NCBI GenBank assembly: GCA_028752905.1
Contig: JAQNBH010000003.1
Coordinates: forward strand, 5,698,204 to 5,762,203
Origin: Cladorhizidae sp. MBARI D1340-BT2
Lineage: Eukaryota > Porifera > Demospongiae > Poecilosclerida > Cladorhizidae
Direction: 5' to 3'
DNA length: 64,000 nucleotides
The notes under the pieces are model-generated. The model was not told where the DNA came from. It saw nothing but the letters and a program-made list of their open reading frames with translations, and searched no databases. Every line of letters starts with the position of its first letter. The first letter of the stretch is position 1. A program made the translations under genes and the position numbers. Below, one piece after another: positions 50,584-60,930 of the stretch.

Positions 50584-51171
50584 TTAAGTTACGAGTGTCC
50601 CGCTGCTCAGGAAGGGGGGGACAGGAGTGGACCAAAGATCATTCCTCAGCTGACCATACAACAATTCCTTTCTCCTCTGCCACCACTTCCCTACCCAATA
50701 CATAACACACTCGCCCACCTCCTCCATCACTGCATCACTTACTCCCTCCACATCTTTCCCCAAAAGCAATGCCACCTTTCCATCCTTACTCACTCTTCTT
50801 AATTCATCCAGCCACTGTCTTGCCCCTGCAATTCTGCGTACCTCATCTATCAGAACCAGCCGATCCCTCTCAAATTCCCCGCATGTCACCAAGAAATGTT
50901 CCACATCCTCCCCGGCTCCACTATCACACATTATACACCTCTCATCCCTAACTATCCCACATCTCTTCTTATCCTCTAACAACCCAGCTGATGCAGTCCT
51001 CAGTCGAAATTGCAGCCGCACACCTTCCTGACCATGCATGGCCCTCACATACTTCTCCACCCCTGCACCATTCTTTGCCAATTTATAATAATTCAGCGTA
51101 CTTTTCCCGTCTACTTCCTCCTCCCAGTCCTTCTCATTTCTCACCTTCACTTTCCCCTTCCACTTGCGCAC
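50584..51171 (-). pseudogene. LINE ORF2 C-terminal fragment with zinc-binding motif
   Basis: A 195-codon open frame. After EKDWEEEVDGKSTLNYYKLA it has RLQFRLRTASAGLLEDKKRC, then CIMCDSGAGEDVEHFLVTC, a CxxC...H...C knuckle of the kind found after the RT in many LINEs. The tail YWVGKWWQRRKELL fits a retrotransposon C-terminus. No RT core is attached, so this is a 5'-truncated insertion whose remaining frame is undamaged, suggesting a fairly recent event. A different LINE family from the CR1-like copies. Confidence 0.75.
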
Positions 51172-52668
51172 TGAAAGACCAGAAGCTGTAACAAAGTGCT
51201 ACGAATTCGTTCCGGATTTTAACTTATTGAACGAAGCCAAGAAAGCCACAACTAAATACAATAGAGAGCATTCAAGAAAGGGATTTGATGTATTTCCACA
51301 TTTTTTCAATACTCTTCATTTTCGATATTCAAAGCTTTAAACACATTTACAATTTAAACACATTTAAACACATTTACAATCTTACTATGCACCATGCATT
51401 AAGGGAGGCATTTTCTGAAAAATCATGAAACTTTTTTTATGGATCCAATTGATATAATATCTACATCTCAAAATGCTAGTTTTCAAATTTGATATATAGT
51501 TATTGAAAGCTCCTTCCCAGAGTTACATCAATTTTTCCTCCGTACCTTTATGACATTCACTCGCATCTATACCATTGCCATAAACAGTTAGATTTGTACT
51601 CGAATTTTTTTTTATAATCAAAATGAAGCTTATCCCCTTGTCTACACTTTACCAGTCAATGACCATGCGCTTTTATTATTATTATTATTATTATTATTAT
51701 GGCTTTACAGAACAATGAATTTGGCGAGGTGTAGATCAATGTTAATATTGTTCTGGAGGTCTGCTAGCACTTGGCTAGCAGCCAAATAGCTAAATGAATA
51801 GATAAATAAGATAAACATGGATTTTAGAGGAGAGTTGAGAAATTAGGGGGAGATGGAATACTAGAACATTTGTAACAGGGACATAGGAAGTGATAGGTAC
51901 AAGGGTTATGTGAATCGAAATTGGTGATGAAGTGGGACCAAAAGAATTGCTTTAATAGTACCACCGTGTTCAAAGATATACTTTGTTTGAGGTCTATTGA
52001 AGGTAAGGCATTCCACAGGCGAGGAAGACGCCGGAAATAAAAGTTGCTCATGGACTTTGTTTTTGATATACAATGTTTGAGTTTGAGTGTTTTGGCAGCT
52101 CTTGTGGGTCCTTCAATGAGTGTTACTTGATGTTGAAGCTGTCTCAGATGAGAAACTTTTGATAAAGAAGGTAATTTCGAAAATCATCATGAGTGGAAGA
52201 AGGTGGAGAGCTTGCCAGCGAGACTTGTAGTCTGAAATGTAGTCAGAAAGTATGAACTTTGTTGCATGCCTTTGAATTCTTTCAGCATCAAAATATCTTG
52301 TATTTGGTGTGGACGCCACACTTGTGAACAGTACATAAGTTGGGAGCGCACAAGAGATATATACAAGAGTTTCCTCGCTTGTATTGACCCAGAGCTGATG
52401 TTGCGACGTAATAGACCTATACTTCTATAGGTCTTCGAGCAGATGGTAACATAATGTTGTTTCCATGTTAGATTGGATGTCATAATTTACTCCCAGGTCA
52501 CGATGTGAATCTTTTCTCTGAATGACTTCACCATTAATGGACGGAATGGATGTCATGGTGTCTCTTTTGTTACAGAAGCTACGAAGCACAGATTTATCAT
52601 CATTGAAGGGGAGATTCCAATGAGTGCTCCACAACTTGATGGCATCTATATCTTTTTGCAAGAGAACA

Positions 52669-53071
52669 CTATCTTCTGGGGATCCAATATGTTTTAGTGT
52701 CATCTGCGAAGAGCAGGATTTTGCTATGTTTGGTTAGAGTAGGGAGATCATTAATAAAGATCATGAAAAGCAGAGGCCCAAGGATACTTCCCTGAGGTAC
52801 TCCAGATAGCACAGGATAAGCTTCTGATATAGTGCCCGCGATTGAGACACACTGTTTCCTAGAGAACAGATATGCAGAGAACCACTTCCAGAGACTTCCA
52901 GTGATGCCAATTCTCCACAATTTCAATAAAAGTTCATTATGAGGCACACTGTCAAATGCTTTCTTAAAATCCAAATACAAGCAATCAGTTTGGGTGTTTG
53001 ATTCAAAGCCTTTGACAATAGGGTGTTTTGCTCGAAACCCATATTGACACGATGAGATAGATTTTGCCACA
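52669..53071 (-). pseudogene. RT palm of the CR1-like LINE
   Basis: The frame holds all palm motifs: DCLYLDFKKAFDSVPH (A), SIAGTISEAYPVLSGVPQGS then ILGPLLFMIFINDLP (B), and ILLFADDTK (C, FADD instead of YADD). The catalytic Asp residues are intact. The frame is cut on its N-terminal side exactly at the Tigger TA target site and on its C-terminal side by a frameshift near 52690. Confidence 0.85.
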
Positions 53072-53073
53072 TA

Positions 53074-53097
53074 CAGTGGAACCTCTACTAACGGACA
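53074..53097 (+). repeat. Tigger left terminal inverted repeat
   Basis: CAGTGGAACCTCT followed by an AACGGAC box. It pairs with the inverse of 55729-55752. The preceding TA is one target-site copy. Confidence 0.9.
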
Positions 53098-53410
53098 TTC
53101 CCTATAGCGGACACCTACCTTATAACGGACAGGAGCACACGCACCAATTGGCTTTACCATTGAAATAGTACTCAGTCACCCTCCCTGTAACGGACACCTC
53201 TCAATTCCGACTAACGGACAGCTCATCGTTGTAGAAATAAACATCTTAACGGACAGTGGGTGGGGCCAGTACTGATCACGTGCGCATGCCAATTAATAAT
53301 TTTAAAACAATACATTTTATGCATGAAACATAATTATTGTGAAATGCAGTAATAATAATATGGTAGTCTAAAGTAGGCCTCTTGCTTGGAGGAGAGATGC
53401 TCTTATTCTG

Positions 53411-53818
53411 TTAACGTAAGGCTGTGTGGTCCATACAAACGGTAGGTAGCTGGAACTTCAACTCCATATCCCGCTCCTCTGTTGACTCTGCCTCCTGTAC
53501 CTCAACAAATGCTTTATTGCAGTCTCTCCTCAGGAACTGTGAGATTGTAGAGGCAATCTTGTATGCAACATGACCTACAACTTCGCCGTCTTTGATTACG
53601 GCCACAGCAGACTGGTCCACGGCATTATCTGGCTCCCGTTTGAGTAGCAGAACTTCCCCTATGTGAGGTGTCCATACTTCTTTGTACACATGGTGTCCTC
53701 TGATATAGGACTGAATCTCTGTCACACTCAAAGACATTGCACCGCCACCAGGTCCACTACTGACTACAGGCTTGGAAGCGATCTCACGCGCCAGCCCACC
53801 AACTGCGTCTATGCCCAT
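53411..53818 (-). CDS. HIRAN-like domain protein encoded inside the Tigger element
   Basis: An intact 135-codon ORF with ATG at 53816-53818 and TAA at 53411-53413. After a 35-residue lead it reads EIQSYIRGHHVYKEVWTPHI, GEVLLLKREPDNAVDQSAVA, VIKDGEVVGHVAYKIASTIS, then QFLRRDCNKAFVEV. This matches the HIRAN pattern (hydrophobic GE(V)L..REP.N..D..AVAV...G..VGH). HIRAN in HLTF binds 3' DNA ends; proteins of this short type are, from memory, numerous in cnidarians and sponges. It lies antisense and head-to-head with the transposase, between the TIRs. Whether it assists transposition is inference. It contains no lesion, unlike the transposase. Confidence 0.72.
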   Translation of the reverse strand: MGIDAVGGLAREIASKPVVSSGPGGGAMSLSVTEIQSYIRGHHVYKEVWTPHIGEVLLLKREPDNAVDQSAVAVIKDGEVVGHVAYKIASTISQFLRRDCNKAFVEVQEAESTEERDMELKFQLPTVCMDHTALR

Positions 53819-53860
53819 CTATCAACGCGTGCCGGTTTAGCAGCTGCTTCATTCCGAGTC
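53819..53860. promoter_or_regulatory. 42-bp divergent intergenic region within the Tigger element
   Basis: The two ATG codons of the HIRAN-like ORF and the transposase face outward from this 42-bp gap. A shared bidirectional promoter could lie here or inside the opposing reading frames. No TATA box is visible. The plus-strand frame is also open upstream to 53663, so an alternative transposase start inside the HIRAN-like gene cannot be excluded. Confidence 0.35.
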
Positions 53861-55483
53861 ATGGCTTCTTCGAGCAAGCGTAGATGTCATCTCTCTTTAC
53901 AGAAAAAGATTGAAGTTATCAAGGAAGCTGAGAAGAATGCTGGTGTTACTGTACGTTCACTTGGTGAACTCTTCGGCTGTGGAAAGACCCAAATTTCAGA
54001 TATTTTGAAAAACAAGGAATCTATTGTCACCTTGTATGAATCAAATGCTTCAAGCTCTTTGTCTCGTACAAACAAGAGATCTCGTGTGTCCGAATACTCG
54101 GAGATTAACGACGCTTTATATCAATGGTACCTCCTGGCATGCTCAAAGAACATTTACCCCTGTGGGCCCCAGCTTACTGAAAAAGCCAAGCAAATTGCTG
54201 TAATCCTGGACAAAGAGTTCAAGGGAAGCAATGGATGGTTGGAAAAGTGGAAGAAGCGATATATATAACATTAGAAGAGTGACTGTGTGTGGAGAATCAG
54301 GTGATGTACAAGGGGATACTGTTGAGTCATGGAAGGAGAGATTGCCCGAGATTTTGAGGGGATATGCAAAGGAAGATATCTATAACCTAGATGAAACAGG
54401 ATGCTTTTGGAGGGCTCTTCCAGAGCAAGGATTTGCTCAGAAGGGGAAGAAGTGCAAGGGTGGGAAGAAGTGTAAGCAGAGGGTCACAGTGACTTTCATA
54501 GTGAATGGAGCTGGTGATAAGGAGACTCCTATTGTAATCTGGCAATCAGAAAACCCCAGGTGTTTTCGAGGTATGGATAAAAAATAGTCTACCAGTCAAG
54601 TATTATCACCAGAAAAAAGCCTGGATGACAGGGAGAAATCTTGGAAGCAGTATTGACCTCTTTTAACCGTAAAATGAGCATTAAAAAAAGATCAATTTTG
54701 CTTTTTATGGATAATGCTGGTTGCCACCCAGAACATTTAAAAGAAAAATATAGTAATATAAAAATAGTTTTTCTTCCACCAAATACAACATCTAAATTAC
54801 AGCCACTAGACTTGGGGATCATCCAGAACTTCAAGGTCCATTATCGTCGGCTTCTCCTTCGCTATGTGTTAGCTAAGATTGATGATTGCAGTTGTGCTTC
54901 TGAGATAACGAAGTCTATTAATGTACTAACTGCTATCAGGTGGATATCTCAGGCATGGAGTGAAGTAAAACCAGAAATGATATCCAAGTGCTTCAGAAGT
55001 GGTGGTGTTCTTAATAGTGAGTTGGATGTGACCAGCTTAAATGAAGAAGATCCTTTTCAAGACGTTGATGCCGAATTTGCACTAGGTGCACTCATTTCAA
55101 AGACAATGGGCTCCAAGGGTAGTTGTTCACCTGATGAGTATGTCAATGGAGACAGCAATCTTCCTGTATGTACTGAGTTTGATGATGATACCTGGGAAGA
55201 AAGCTTCTTAGCAAGCCTTTCTGAACAGTCATCCATTGTTGAATGTGAGGAAGCACTTACAGATGGAGAAGACCTAGACCTACTACCACCTCCCCCCAAA
55301 TTGAGAAACTATGGAGAAGCTATACAATCATTAGAGGAGGTCAAAAACTTTTTGGAAAGCCGTGCATGTTTTACCGAAGCCTTGAGTACCAGTTCTCTAA
55401 TTGATAAAGTAGCTTGTCTTCATTCAGTTAATGCCAGACAAAGTACTCTACATTCATACTTCCCTGCCCTTCACACTGAATAA
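53861..55483 (+). pseudogene. Tigger-type transposase, broken by indels
   Basis: N-terminal CENP-B-like helix-turn-helix: HLSLQKKIEVIKEAEKNAGV, SVRSLGE-like VRSLGELFGCGKTQISDIL (53870-54020), and a second Tc5-type HTH region QLTEKAKQIAVILDKEFKGS ending WLEKWKKRY. DDE core: first Asp in IYNLDETGCFWRALP (54380-54425), second in LLFMDNAGCHP (54700-54732), third in NTTSKLQPLDLGIIQNF (54785-54835). C-terminal acidic tail to a stop at 55483. Lesions: about 4 extra bases in the TA run near 54260 and single extra bases near 54580 and 54634; together they restore the starting frame. The catalytic residues are all kept, so decay is recent. Confidence 0.9.
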
Positions 55484-55728
55484 CTGCATCAATTTATGTC
55501 TATATACAATAAAACAATGTTCATATAATAATATTAGTATCTTATAATTATTATGTACACATATATAATATAATATGCATGTGATATCTACAATTGATGA
55601 ATGAACTTGATGAATGAACAAACAATCCACATTCCCCACCTATTATAATGATAAAATGAGATTAATGGGGAAAAACCTCTGAATAAGGGACACCTCCGAA
55701 TAATGGACAAAAGTCCTCGTCCCAATGC

Positions 55729-55752
55729 GTCCGTTATTCAGAGGTTCCACTG
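55729..55752 (-). repeat. Tigger right terminal inverted repeat
   Basis: Read on the minus strand it begins CAGTGGAACCTCTGAATAAC, matching the left end over the first 13 bp exactly. The following TA (55753-55754) is the second target-site copy, and the LINE reading resumes directly after it. Confidence 0.9.
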
Positions 55753-55956
55753 TAGTCATTTATCTTGTTGTAGACTAGGCATTCTATATATAACCTTAGA
55801 TACGGATGACAGTAGAGAAATAGGCCCATAATTGTTAACTTTTGATTTATCACCAGATTTGAAAATGTGTGGGTCTTCCACTCCAATGTAAGTACATGCT
55901 CAGAGAGAGACAGAGCAAAAAGGTGGAGTAGTGGTTTATAAAGGGCAAGAGCACAC

Positions 55957-56619
55957 TTAGATATGATATTTGCCATCTGCTCCCATGGCTTTGTTTGGAT
56001 TCAAAGAGACTAGAATTTCATAGACTTCCAAGGCATGCAGTTTAATTTCACTGAGAGTGGTAGATGGTGTTTCCAATTCATTGAGTGGTAGAAGGAGATA
56101 AGAGCTCCTTGAAAAAACGTAGTGAAAATAGACATTGAATAAGGTGGCTATATCTTTATCAGATGCCGCAGTTGTGGAGTTCATGCATGCAAGTGGGAAT
56201 ACCATTGATTTTACTGGTTCTATGTAGGTATTTATAAATTCTTGAATCCTTGTTAAAAGCAAAATCATTGATTAACTTGGTCTCGTATTCAGTCTTGGCA
56301 ACTACTAAGTTGGCATGTTCAGAAAGATGAATTCTATCAAGAAGACTCTTATTAGGTTTTCGCTTGTATCTTCTTCTCACTCTACGTAGGCAATTGATTT
56401 TGTGCTGTATATCTGGATTAAACCAAGGAGGACGTTGTCTGGACTTAAGTCTAACTTTAGTGGCAGTGCATCCATAATGGCACCTTTGATGAAGCTCCAA
56501 ACCTGTTCCACATCAGTGGATAGATAGCAGGGATGGAAGTCTAATTCCAATAGATTATTGCACAATTTATCAGGTTCAGGATTCATTTGCTTATGCTGGG
56601 ATTCTGACCGCTGAGGCAT
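55957..56619 (-). pseudogene. Pre-RT region of the CR1-like LINE
   Basis: Three overlapping frames: WSFIKGAIMDALPLKLD (56500-56560), RQRPPWFNPDIQHKINCLRR then VRRRYKRKPNKSLLDR (56330-56460), TEYETKLINDFAFNKDSRIY (56230-56300) and ATLFNVYFHYVFSRSSY (56090-56170). This is the usual linker between the endonuclease and RT of CR1-like ORF2. The endonuclease domain itself is not seen upstream; the PHD-like segment follows almost directly, implying a deletion. Confidence 0.8.
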
Positions 56620-56676
56620 AGTCTACCTAACTGGAGCTAAGCCGTACTGACTTGTCCACTTGCTTCTTGAGGATGG

Positions 56677-56940
56677 TTAGTTCCTCTTGACTGCTGATAG
56701 CTTGCTGTAAAAGTTGATGACCAGGTCGCTGAAAGAGTTTATTTCCAGTTCTTGCTTGTCAAGTCGGCACTGGGAGCAGTAAAATGGATCTTCTGACTTA
56801 CACACCACTTTGAAGGTTTCTTTTGACAGGCCAGCACACCGCCTGTGGAGCCATGTGGTACAGCTTCCATCGCACTGCACCGAGTCTTGATCGGGCATCT
56901 TGGTACCTTTAGAATCTAAAATAACCTCATTGGTTTCGGC
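56677..56940 (-). pseudogene. Partial PHD finger of the LINE
   Basis: The frame contains SVQCDGSCTTWLHRRCAGLS and DPFYCSQCRL, the second half of a PHD finger (CxxxC, HxxC, CxxC). The first CxxC pair is not visible upstream. PHD fingers occur in ORF1 or at the N-terminus of several CR1/L2-like LINEs, where they are thought to contact chromatin. Continuity of strand and position with the LINE downstream supports membership. Confidence 0.7.
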
Positions 56941-57205
56941 TGCATTTTTAGTCGGCGATGATGATTCATCAGCCCCTGCATCTTTTCGCCATTTTTATTT
57001 ATTATTTATTTATTATTTTATTTTTTTACATTTTTTATGAAGTAAGTATATATATATGAAGAGTACGGTGTGTGCTAGTTACTGAGCGCTTGTTGGGGTC
57101 TCTAAGATGCCTCCAAAGAAGTATTATCAAGCCAGCAAAAGATCAGCTGCAACCTTGGCAAAAGCTTTGAAACGAATAGCTAAGGAACAAAGCTCTTCTT
57201 CAATT

Positions 57206-57296
57206 GTGAGTGCTTTGTTTACATGTGAATGAATAGCTACGTAGCATTTACCCAACTAGATAGTGGCTAAAGTTAATGTGACTGCCTTTCCTTCAG
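57206..57296 (+). other. Candidate 91-bp intron of the Mutator-like gene
   Basis: Donor GTGAGT at 57206 and acceptor TTTCCTTCAG ending 57296. Removing it joins two frames at a codon boundary (phase 0) and links a basic N-terminus to the Pro/Thr-rich segment PTTPGTTQTPGTSEENVPV. Good splice signals, but no transcript evidence. Confidence 0.55.
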
Positions 57297-58294
57297 CCAA
57301 CTACCCCTGGAACTACTCAAACACCTGGCACATCAGAAGAAAATGTTCCAGTGATGACTGCTACAAGAAAGAAGCTTGTTTTGTCATCTTCCTCCACTCT
57401 AGCTACTTCCACCTTTCCCAACCTCCCAGAAATAGAAAAGATTGCTGGTGAGGTAGGTGTTGGTTACAGGCCTATAAAATTAGAGTTATTAGCCAGTGCC
57501 CTTGAGTTAGCTCAGTGCAAGGATTGCCAGTCCTCTCTTATATTGTTTGAAAGTTTTGGTGATAGGAAAGGGTTGATTTGCATTAAATGCTCTAACCCTA
57601 ACTGTGGCAAGTCTGCACTGGTGTCTGAGCCTTCCAGTGATGAAGCTAAAAGTCATTTAATAAGGCTGCTATTGTAGCTTCTAGGTTAACAGGTAATGGA
57701 AGAAGTAACACCTAGGCATCATTACTGCTTTCTTGGGTGTGCCTCCACCCCTAGCACCTGCCTCATATTCTTTATATAATAAGGAAATTTGTGACATCAC
57801 GAAGACAGTAGCTGAGAGTGTAATGGTGGAGGCAGCGAACCGCATTCACCATATAGAGGGAAAACAATTGGATGATGTGATTGATGCTGTGGTTACAGTT
57901 GATGGTACATGGCAAAAGCGAGGCCATTCCTCTTTGTTTGAGGTAGTTGTGGTTATATCATGGAAGACAGGATAGGTTTTGGATCATGAAGTCATGTCTA
58001 AATATTGTTCGGCTTGCTCGATTAGAGAGTTCATGAGTATTGAACAGAATGAGTTTGATGAATGGTATAGAAGCCACAAGTCGGTATGTCAGGCTGACTA
58101 TCACGGCTCTTCAGGTTCAGTTGTATGGAAGTTGTTGGCACTGAACGGATGTGGAGATGCTCTGTAGAAAACAATAAACTGAGGTATACCAACACCATAA
58201 TTAGTGATGGAGATAGTAAGGCATAATTATAATAACATAGTTGCTATTCAGCCCTATGGTTCTGGTGTGGAAATTGTCAAACATGAGTGCATCG

Positions 58295-58865
58295 GTTGTG
58301 ATGGGAAAACCCTTCTGCTAGGAAAGCTACTTGATTTCCTACAGATCCGCTCTCCACACCCGCCACCAACTTAGATTCTAGTCTCACACCAAAACCCACA
58401 GTTAGTCGAAATCAATCCACTTCCCGGATTGTATTACCCCTTAAGAAAATGACTGGTATATTTGGACAATAGTAAACTTACTACAAGACCATATATACAA
58501 ATAAGACGCTCAGACGTAAAACTCAATAATACTCTAGCGATACAACTTTTCTCAATCAAATCACAGTTTTCTCTATCACTACCACAGTTCAGTCTCTAGG
58601 ACACCGTCCTTGGCAACCAATCAGAATCCTTGGCAGTCTTGTACGTCACCCGTTTCCAGGTACGCCCTTTCAGGGTTTCCACTACCGGATTCTGCGGTCG
58701 TGTCAGCTTGTGCCTTCCCATACCTCCGGCGCTCCCCCAAGGTCGCGCACCTCACCAACCACCCGTTCCATGTCTTCCCCCCCCCCCCCACTTCACACAG
58801 TGGCTCTGTCTCTGTCTTCAGGCCCAGCCTGGGGAGGAAGCAGTCACGGACAAAGGAGAGAGATT
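58295..58865. other. GC-rich insertion inside the Mutator-like gene
   Basis: Family comparison predicts that KHECIG (58280-58297) should be followed directly by the HKRM segment found at 58873-58890. The 0.57 kb between has no transposase coding sense. Its right part (58600-58860) is richer in G+C and CpG than anything nearby and contains CAACCAATCAGA (a CCAAT box) and ACGTCACC (CRE-like). A C homopolymer is at 58778-58789. It could be an inserted element or relocated promoter DNA; no terminal repeats were recognised. Confidence 0.45.
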
Positions 58866-59619
58866 CCCTGACATTCACAAGAGAATGTATCATGCCCTTG
58901 AAAAATTGAAGCAGTCAGCAATTTTAGATGAGAATGGCAAGACGGTTAGATTTGGTGTTGGTTTACTAGTAGTACTTATTAAAGCCCTTAATATAGGTGC
59001 AATTCGTAATAATGTTGGAAATGTAGATGGAATGACAATGCAGCATTTTTTAATGTTTCCACTGATGATGTGCCTATCCATCAATTTTGTCCCACTGGTG
59101 AAACTAGTTGGTGCAAATACCAAAGAGCAATAGCTAAAAAGGACCTCTCCCAAAACATAAACCTAAGATTCCAAAATGCTAAATATATCAGGCCAGTTTT
59201 TGTTGAATTGGAACTTCTAGATAAGTGCCCCTAGGGGCAACACAGAACCAAAATGAAGCGTTCAACAAAACTGTTTGGGCCAAGGCTAGTAAAACGTAAA
59301 ACACAATTTTTGTCAAAACCAACTGTGAGCCTTGCTGTGGACTTATCGGTAATTTTTTACGAGGGTATGGAAATGGGATTCCCAGATTTGATGAGAAAAC
59401 TGGATGTAGAGCTTGGACCACGCTTGAAGGCTTTCTTCAAGGCTTCTGATAAAATGAGAGTGAGTAAGACGGACAGAATGGCAGAAAGTGTGGCAAAGAG
59501 GAGGAGGGAAAAGACCGTAGCAAGGACAGGAGCTGAAGAGAGAGATGTTGGAGGGGATTACCTATGGTGCCGGACAATTTTGAACCAAATTCAAACATTA
59601 GTTTAAAAAAAAATATTCT

Positions 59620-60925
59620 CGTGTGATTTTTGTCTTGACCCTAAAATTTATATACCATTAAAATGCTCTTTTACTGTAGAATTCAACTCTATTGTCCTTT
59701 TGTAGAAATATTGAACTGTTCTTGACTTGTTGGCATATTTTTTTGGATGACTTGGGCTGGAAGTGATTATTGTGAATGCAGTGTATGCAGTGTAGAATTT
59801 ATTCATTAACTCAACAGGGTGACATTCTATATAGTGGTTATTATCTAGCTACAGAAGAATTTACAGCTGGTTAGGGAAACTAACGGAGAAAAATATTTAA
59901 TTGTGACCTTCCATTGCTGCCCTCACCATGTCTGAAGCTTTAATACAAGTCATAAAAAATAAAATAATAAAAAGACCATTAGAAAGCACTTTTATAGTGC
60001 TATATACAATTTGGTATTAAAATTAGCTTAATAGGTGTTAGTATAATTATTATAGATATGATCGAAGTAAGGGAACCCATAAAAATGAATTTTTCACAAA
60101 ATGCCTCCTTTAAAGCATCTATGGCAGCATTCAGCATGTACTGAATGTACTGACTGGCAAGATACAGTAGTGATGCTGCTTTCCTGTGCTTGATTATAGC
60201 CTGTACCGTTACTTGACAACCCTTGGCTCCCAAGTGCGACAACTTCTTCCGTCATCCAGGGAGAATTCGCAAAATACACAAATCAATTCATCATAGGTGT
60301 GGTGGTATTCCATCTGACAGTTGCCTAAAGGGCCGAATGGACATAGTATCTGTTGATCACCACAAACCTGCCTTTTTGAATGCCGACTTCGAGGAGTACA
60401 GACTTCATTTCCTGATGGAGCTCTGAAGCAACCTCCACCGCTTCCCAAACAACAGAAGACACCACCAGTGGTTGAGGACATGCCGCACTTACTACTGCAC
60501 ATTGTGGACAGAAGCAGGGTAGACCGAGTGATCAGACTTCCAGCCAAGCTTCATTGACCCGAGCCACTGGGGGTAGTCCCGTAGCGGCTGGTTTCCCCCT
60601 GCTAAACTGTAATGGTCGTGTGTCGACCTTTACCATGTTTTTGATTGCAAAAAAAAAATTAAACTCATTTGTTAACTTATTAAGAGTAGGAGTCCACTGA
60701 AAGGTCATTTCAGGACTCTTGTATCACCCTTCTGTTTTCCCCTTTGAAGTGATGATGTCATCATTACAAAGACTGTAGCATATGCATGTTATGGACGTGG
60801 ATTATTTAGGTTGATGCATACAAATATATTGTGGTGTTGTTTAGCACTCTAGGGAGAACACACAAACAACTTTTGACTCATTGACATAAAATCACTTGGT
60901 TCAGTGAGAGAACTGGCAAATTCAT
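59620..60925. other. Mostly noncoding; one unrecognised cysteine-rich frame
   Basis: No clear gene. A minus-strand frame at 60209-60547 is cysteine-rich (CSSKCG, FCCLGSGGGC, CPFGPLGNC, CVFCEF), but it has no family I recognise and no supporting splice structure; it may be chance. Confidence 0.3.
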
Positions 60926-60930
60926 CTTTC

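Larger units (their letters stand above)
53074..55752 (+). mobile_element. Tigger/pogo-type DNA transposon carrying a second, HIRAN-like gene
   Basis: Bounded by perfect 13-bp terminal inverted repeats CAGTGGAACCTCT (53074-53086 and 55740-55752), which extend imperfectly to TAACGGAC. TA target duplications are at 53072-53073 and 55753-55754. At least six AACGGACA-like subterminal repeats lie at 53089-53260, candidates for transposase binding. Inside are a transposase gene on the plus strand (53861-55483) and an opposite-strand HIRAN-like ORF (53411-53818), their ATGs 42 bp apart. The insertion interrupts the CR1-like LINE RT. Confidence 0.93.
51673..56940 (-). mobile_element. CR1-like LINE, minus strand, split by a Tigger insertion
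   Basis: From 56940 downward: partial PHD finger (56677-56940), pre-RT linker (56159-56619), YFHYVFSRSSY and LVSLNPNKAMGADG (55957-56268), VYNKINDY (55740-55800), then the Tigger element 53074-55752, then VAKSISSCQYGFRAKH, motif A DCLYLDFKKAFDSVPH, motif B SGVPQGSILGPLLF and motif C LLFADDTK (52690-53070), the thumb segments (52113-52703), and the C-terminus FRRLPRLWNALPSID/CPCYKCSSIP (51824-52051). The minus-strand 3' end is a TAA/ATA microsatellite (51673-51700), typical for CR1-related LINEs. Frameshifts near 52690 and 52310-52480. Same family as the copy at 7.3-9.2 kb. Confidence 0.88.
57107..59606 (+). pseudogene. Mutator-like (metazoan type) transposase gene, decayed
   Basis: Exon 1 (57107-57205) begins MPPKKYYQASKRSA and ends at a GTGAGT donor; a 91-bp intron ends in CTTTCCTTCAG; exon 2 continues in phase. 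Domains: a Cys motif CKDC...CIKCSNPNCG (57520-57612); first catalytic motif VTVDGTWQKRGHSSLF (57890-57940); VLDHEVMSKYCSAC; DYHGSSGS; the second catalytic motif SDGDSK (58205-58220); VEIVKHECIG; then after a 0.57-kb insertion LDENGKTVRFG, GAIRNNVGNVDGMT (58995-59035) and the region to 59606. A stop replaces Lys in TGKVLD (57973-57975), and several frameshifts follow. From family memory this is the animal Mutator-like transposase type; superfamily assignment is moderately sure. Confidence 0.75.

Noticed and set aside
53663..53860. N-terminal extension of the transposase into the HIRAN-like gene
   Set aside because: The first 66 codons of that frame are antisense to the HIRAN-like coding region; the Met at 53861 directly precedes the conserved CENP-B-like start, so the shorter protein is preferred.
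54260..54640. Programmed frameshifting in the Tigger transposase
   Set aside because: The three frame changes sit in simple TA and A runs with no structured signal, and intact relatives of this family have a single ORF; indel decay is simpler.
58610..59133. Overlapping plus-strand ORFs at 58610-58909 and 58630-59133 as a novel gene
   Set aside because: The first is within the GC-rich insert; the second merely runs from the insert into the Mutator-like C-terminal region. No independent gene structure.
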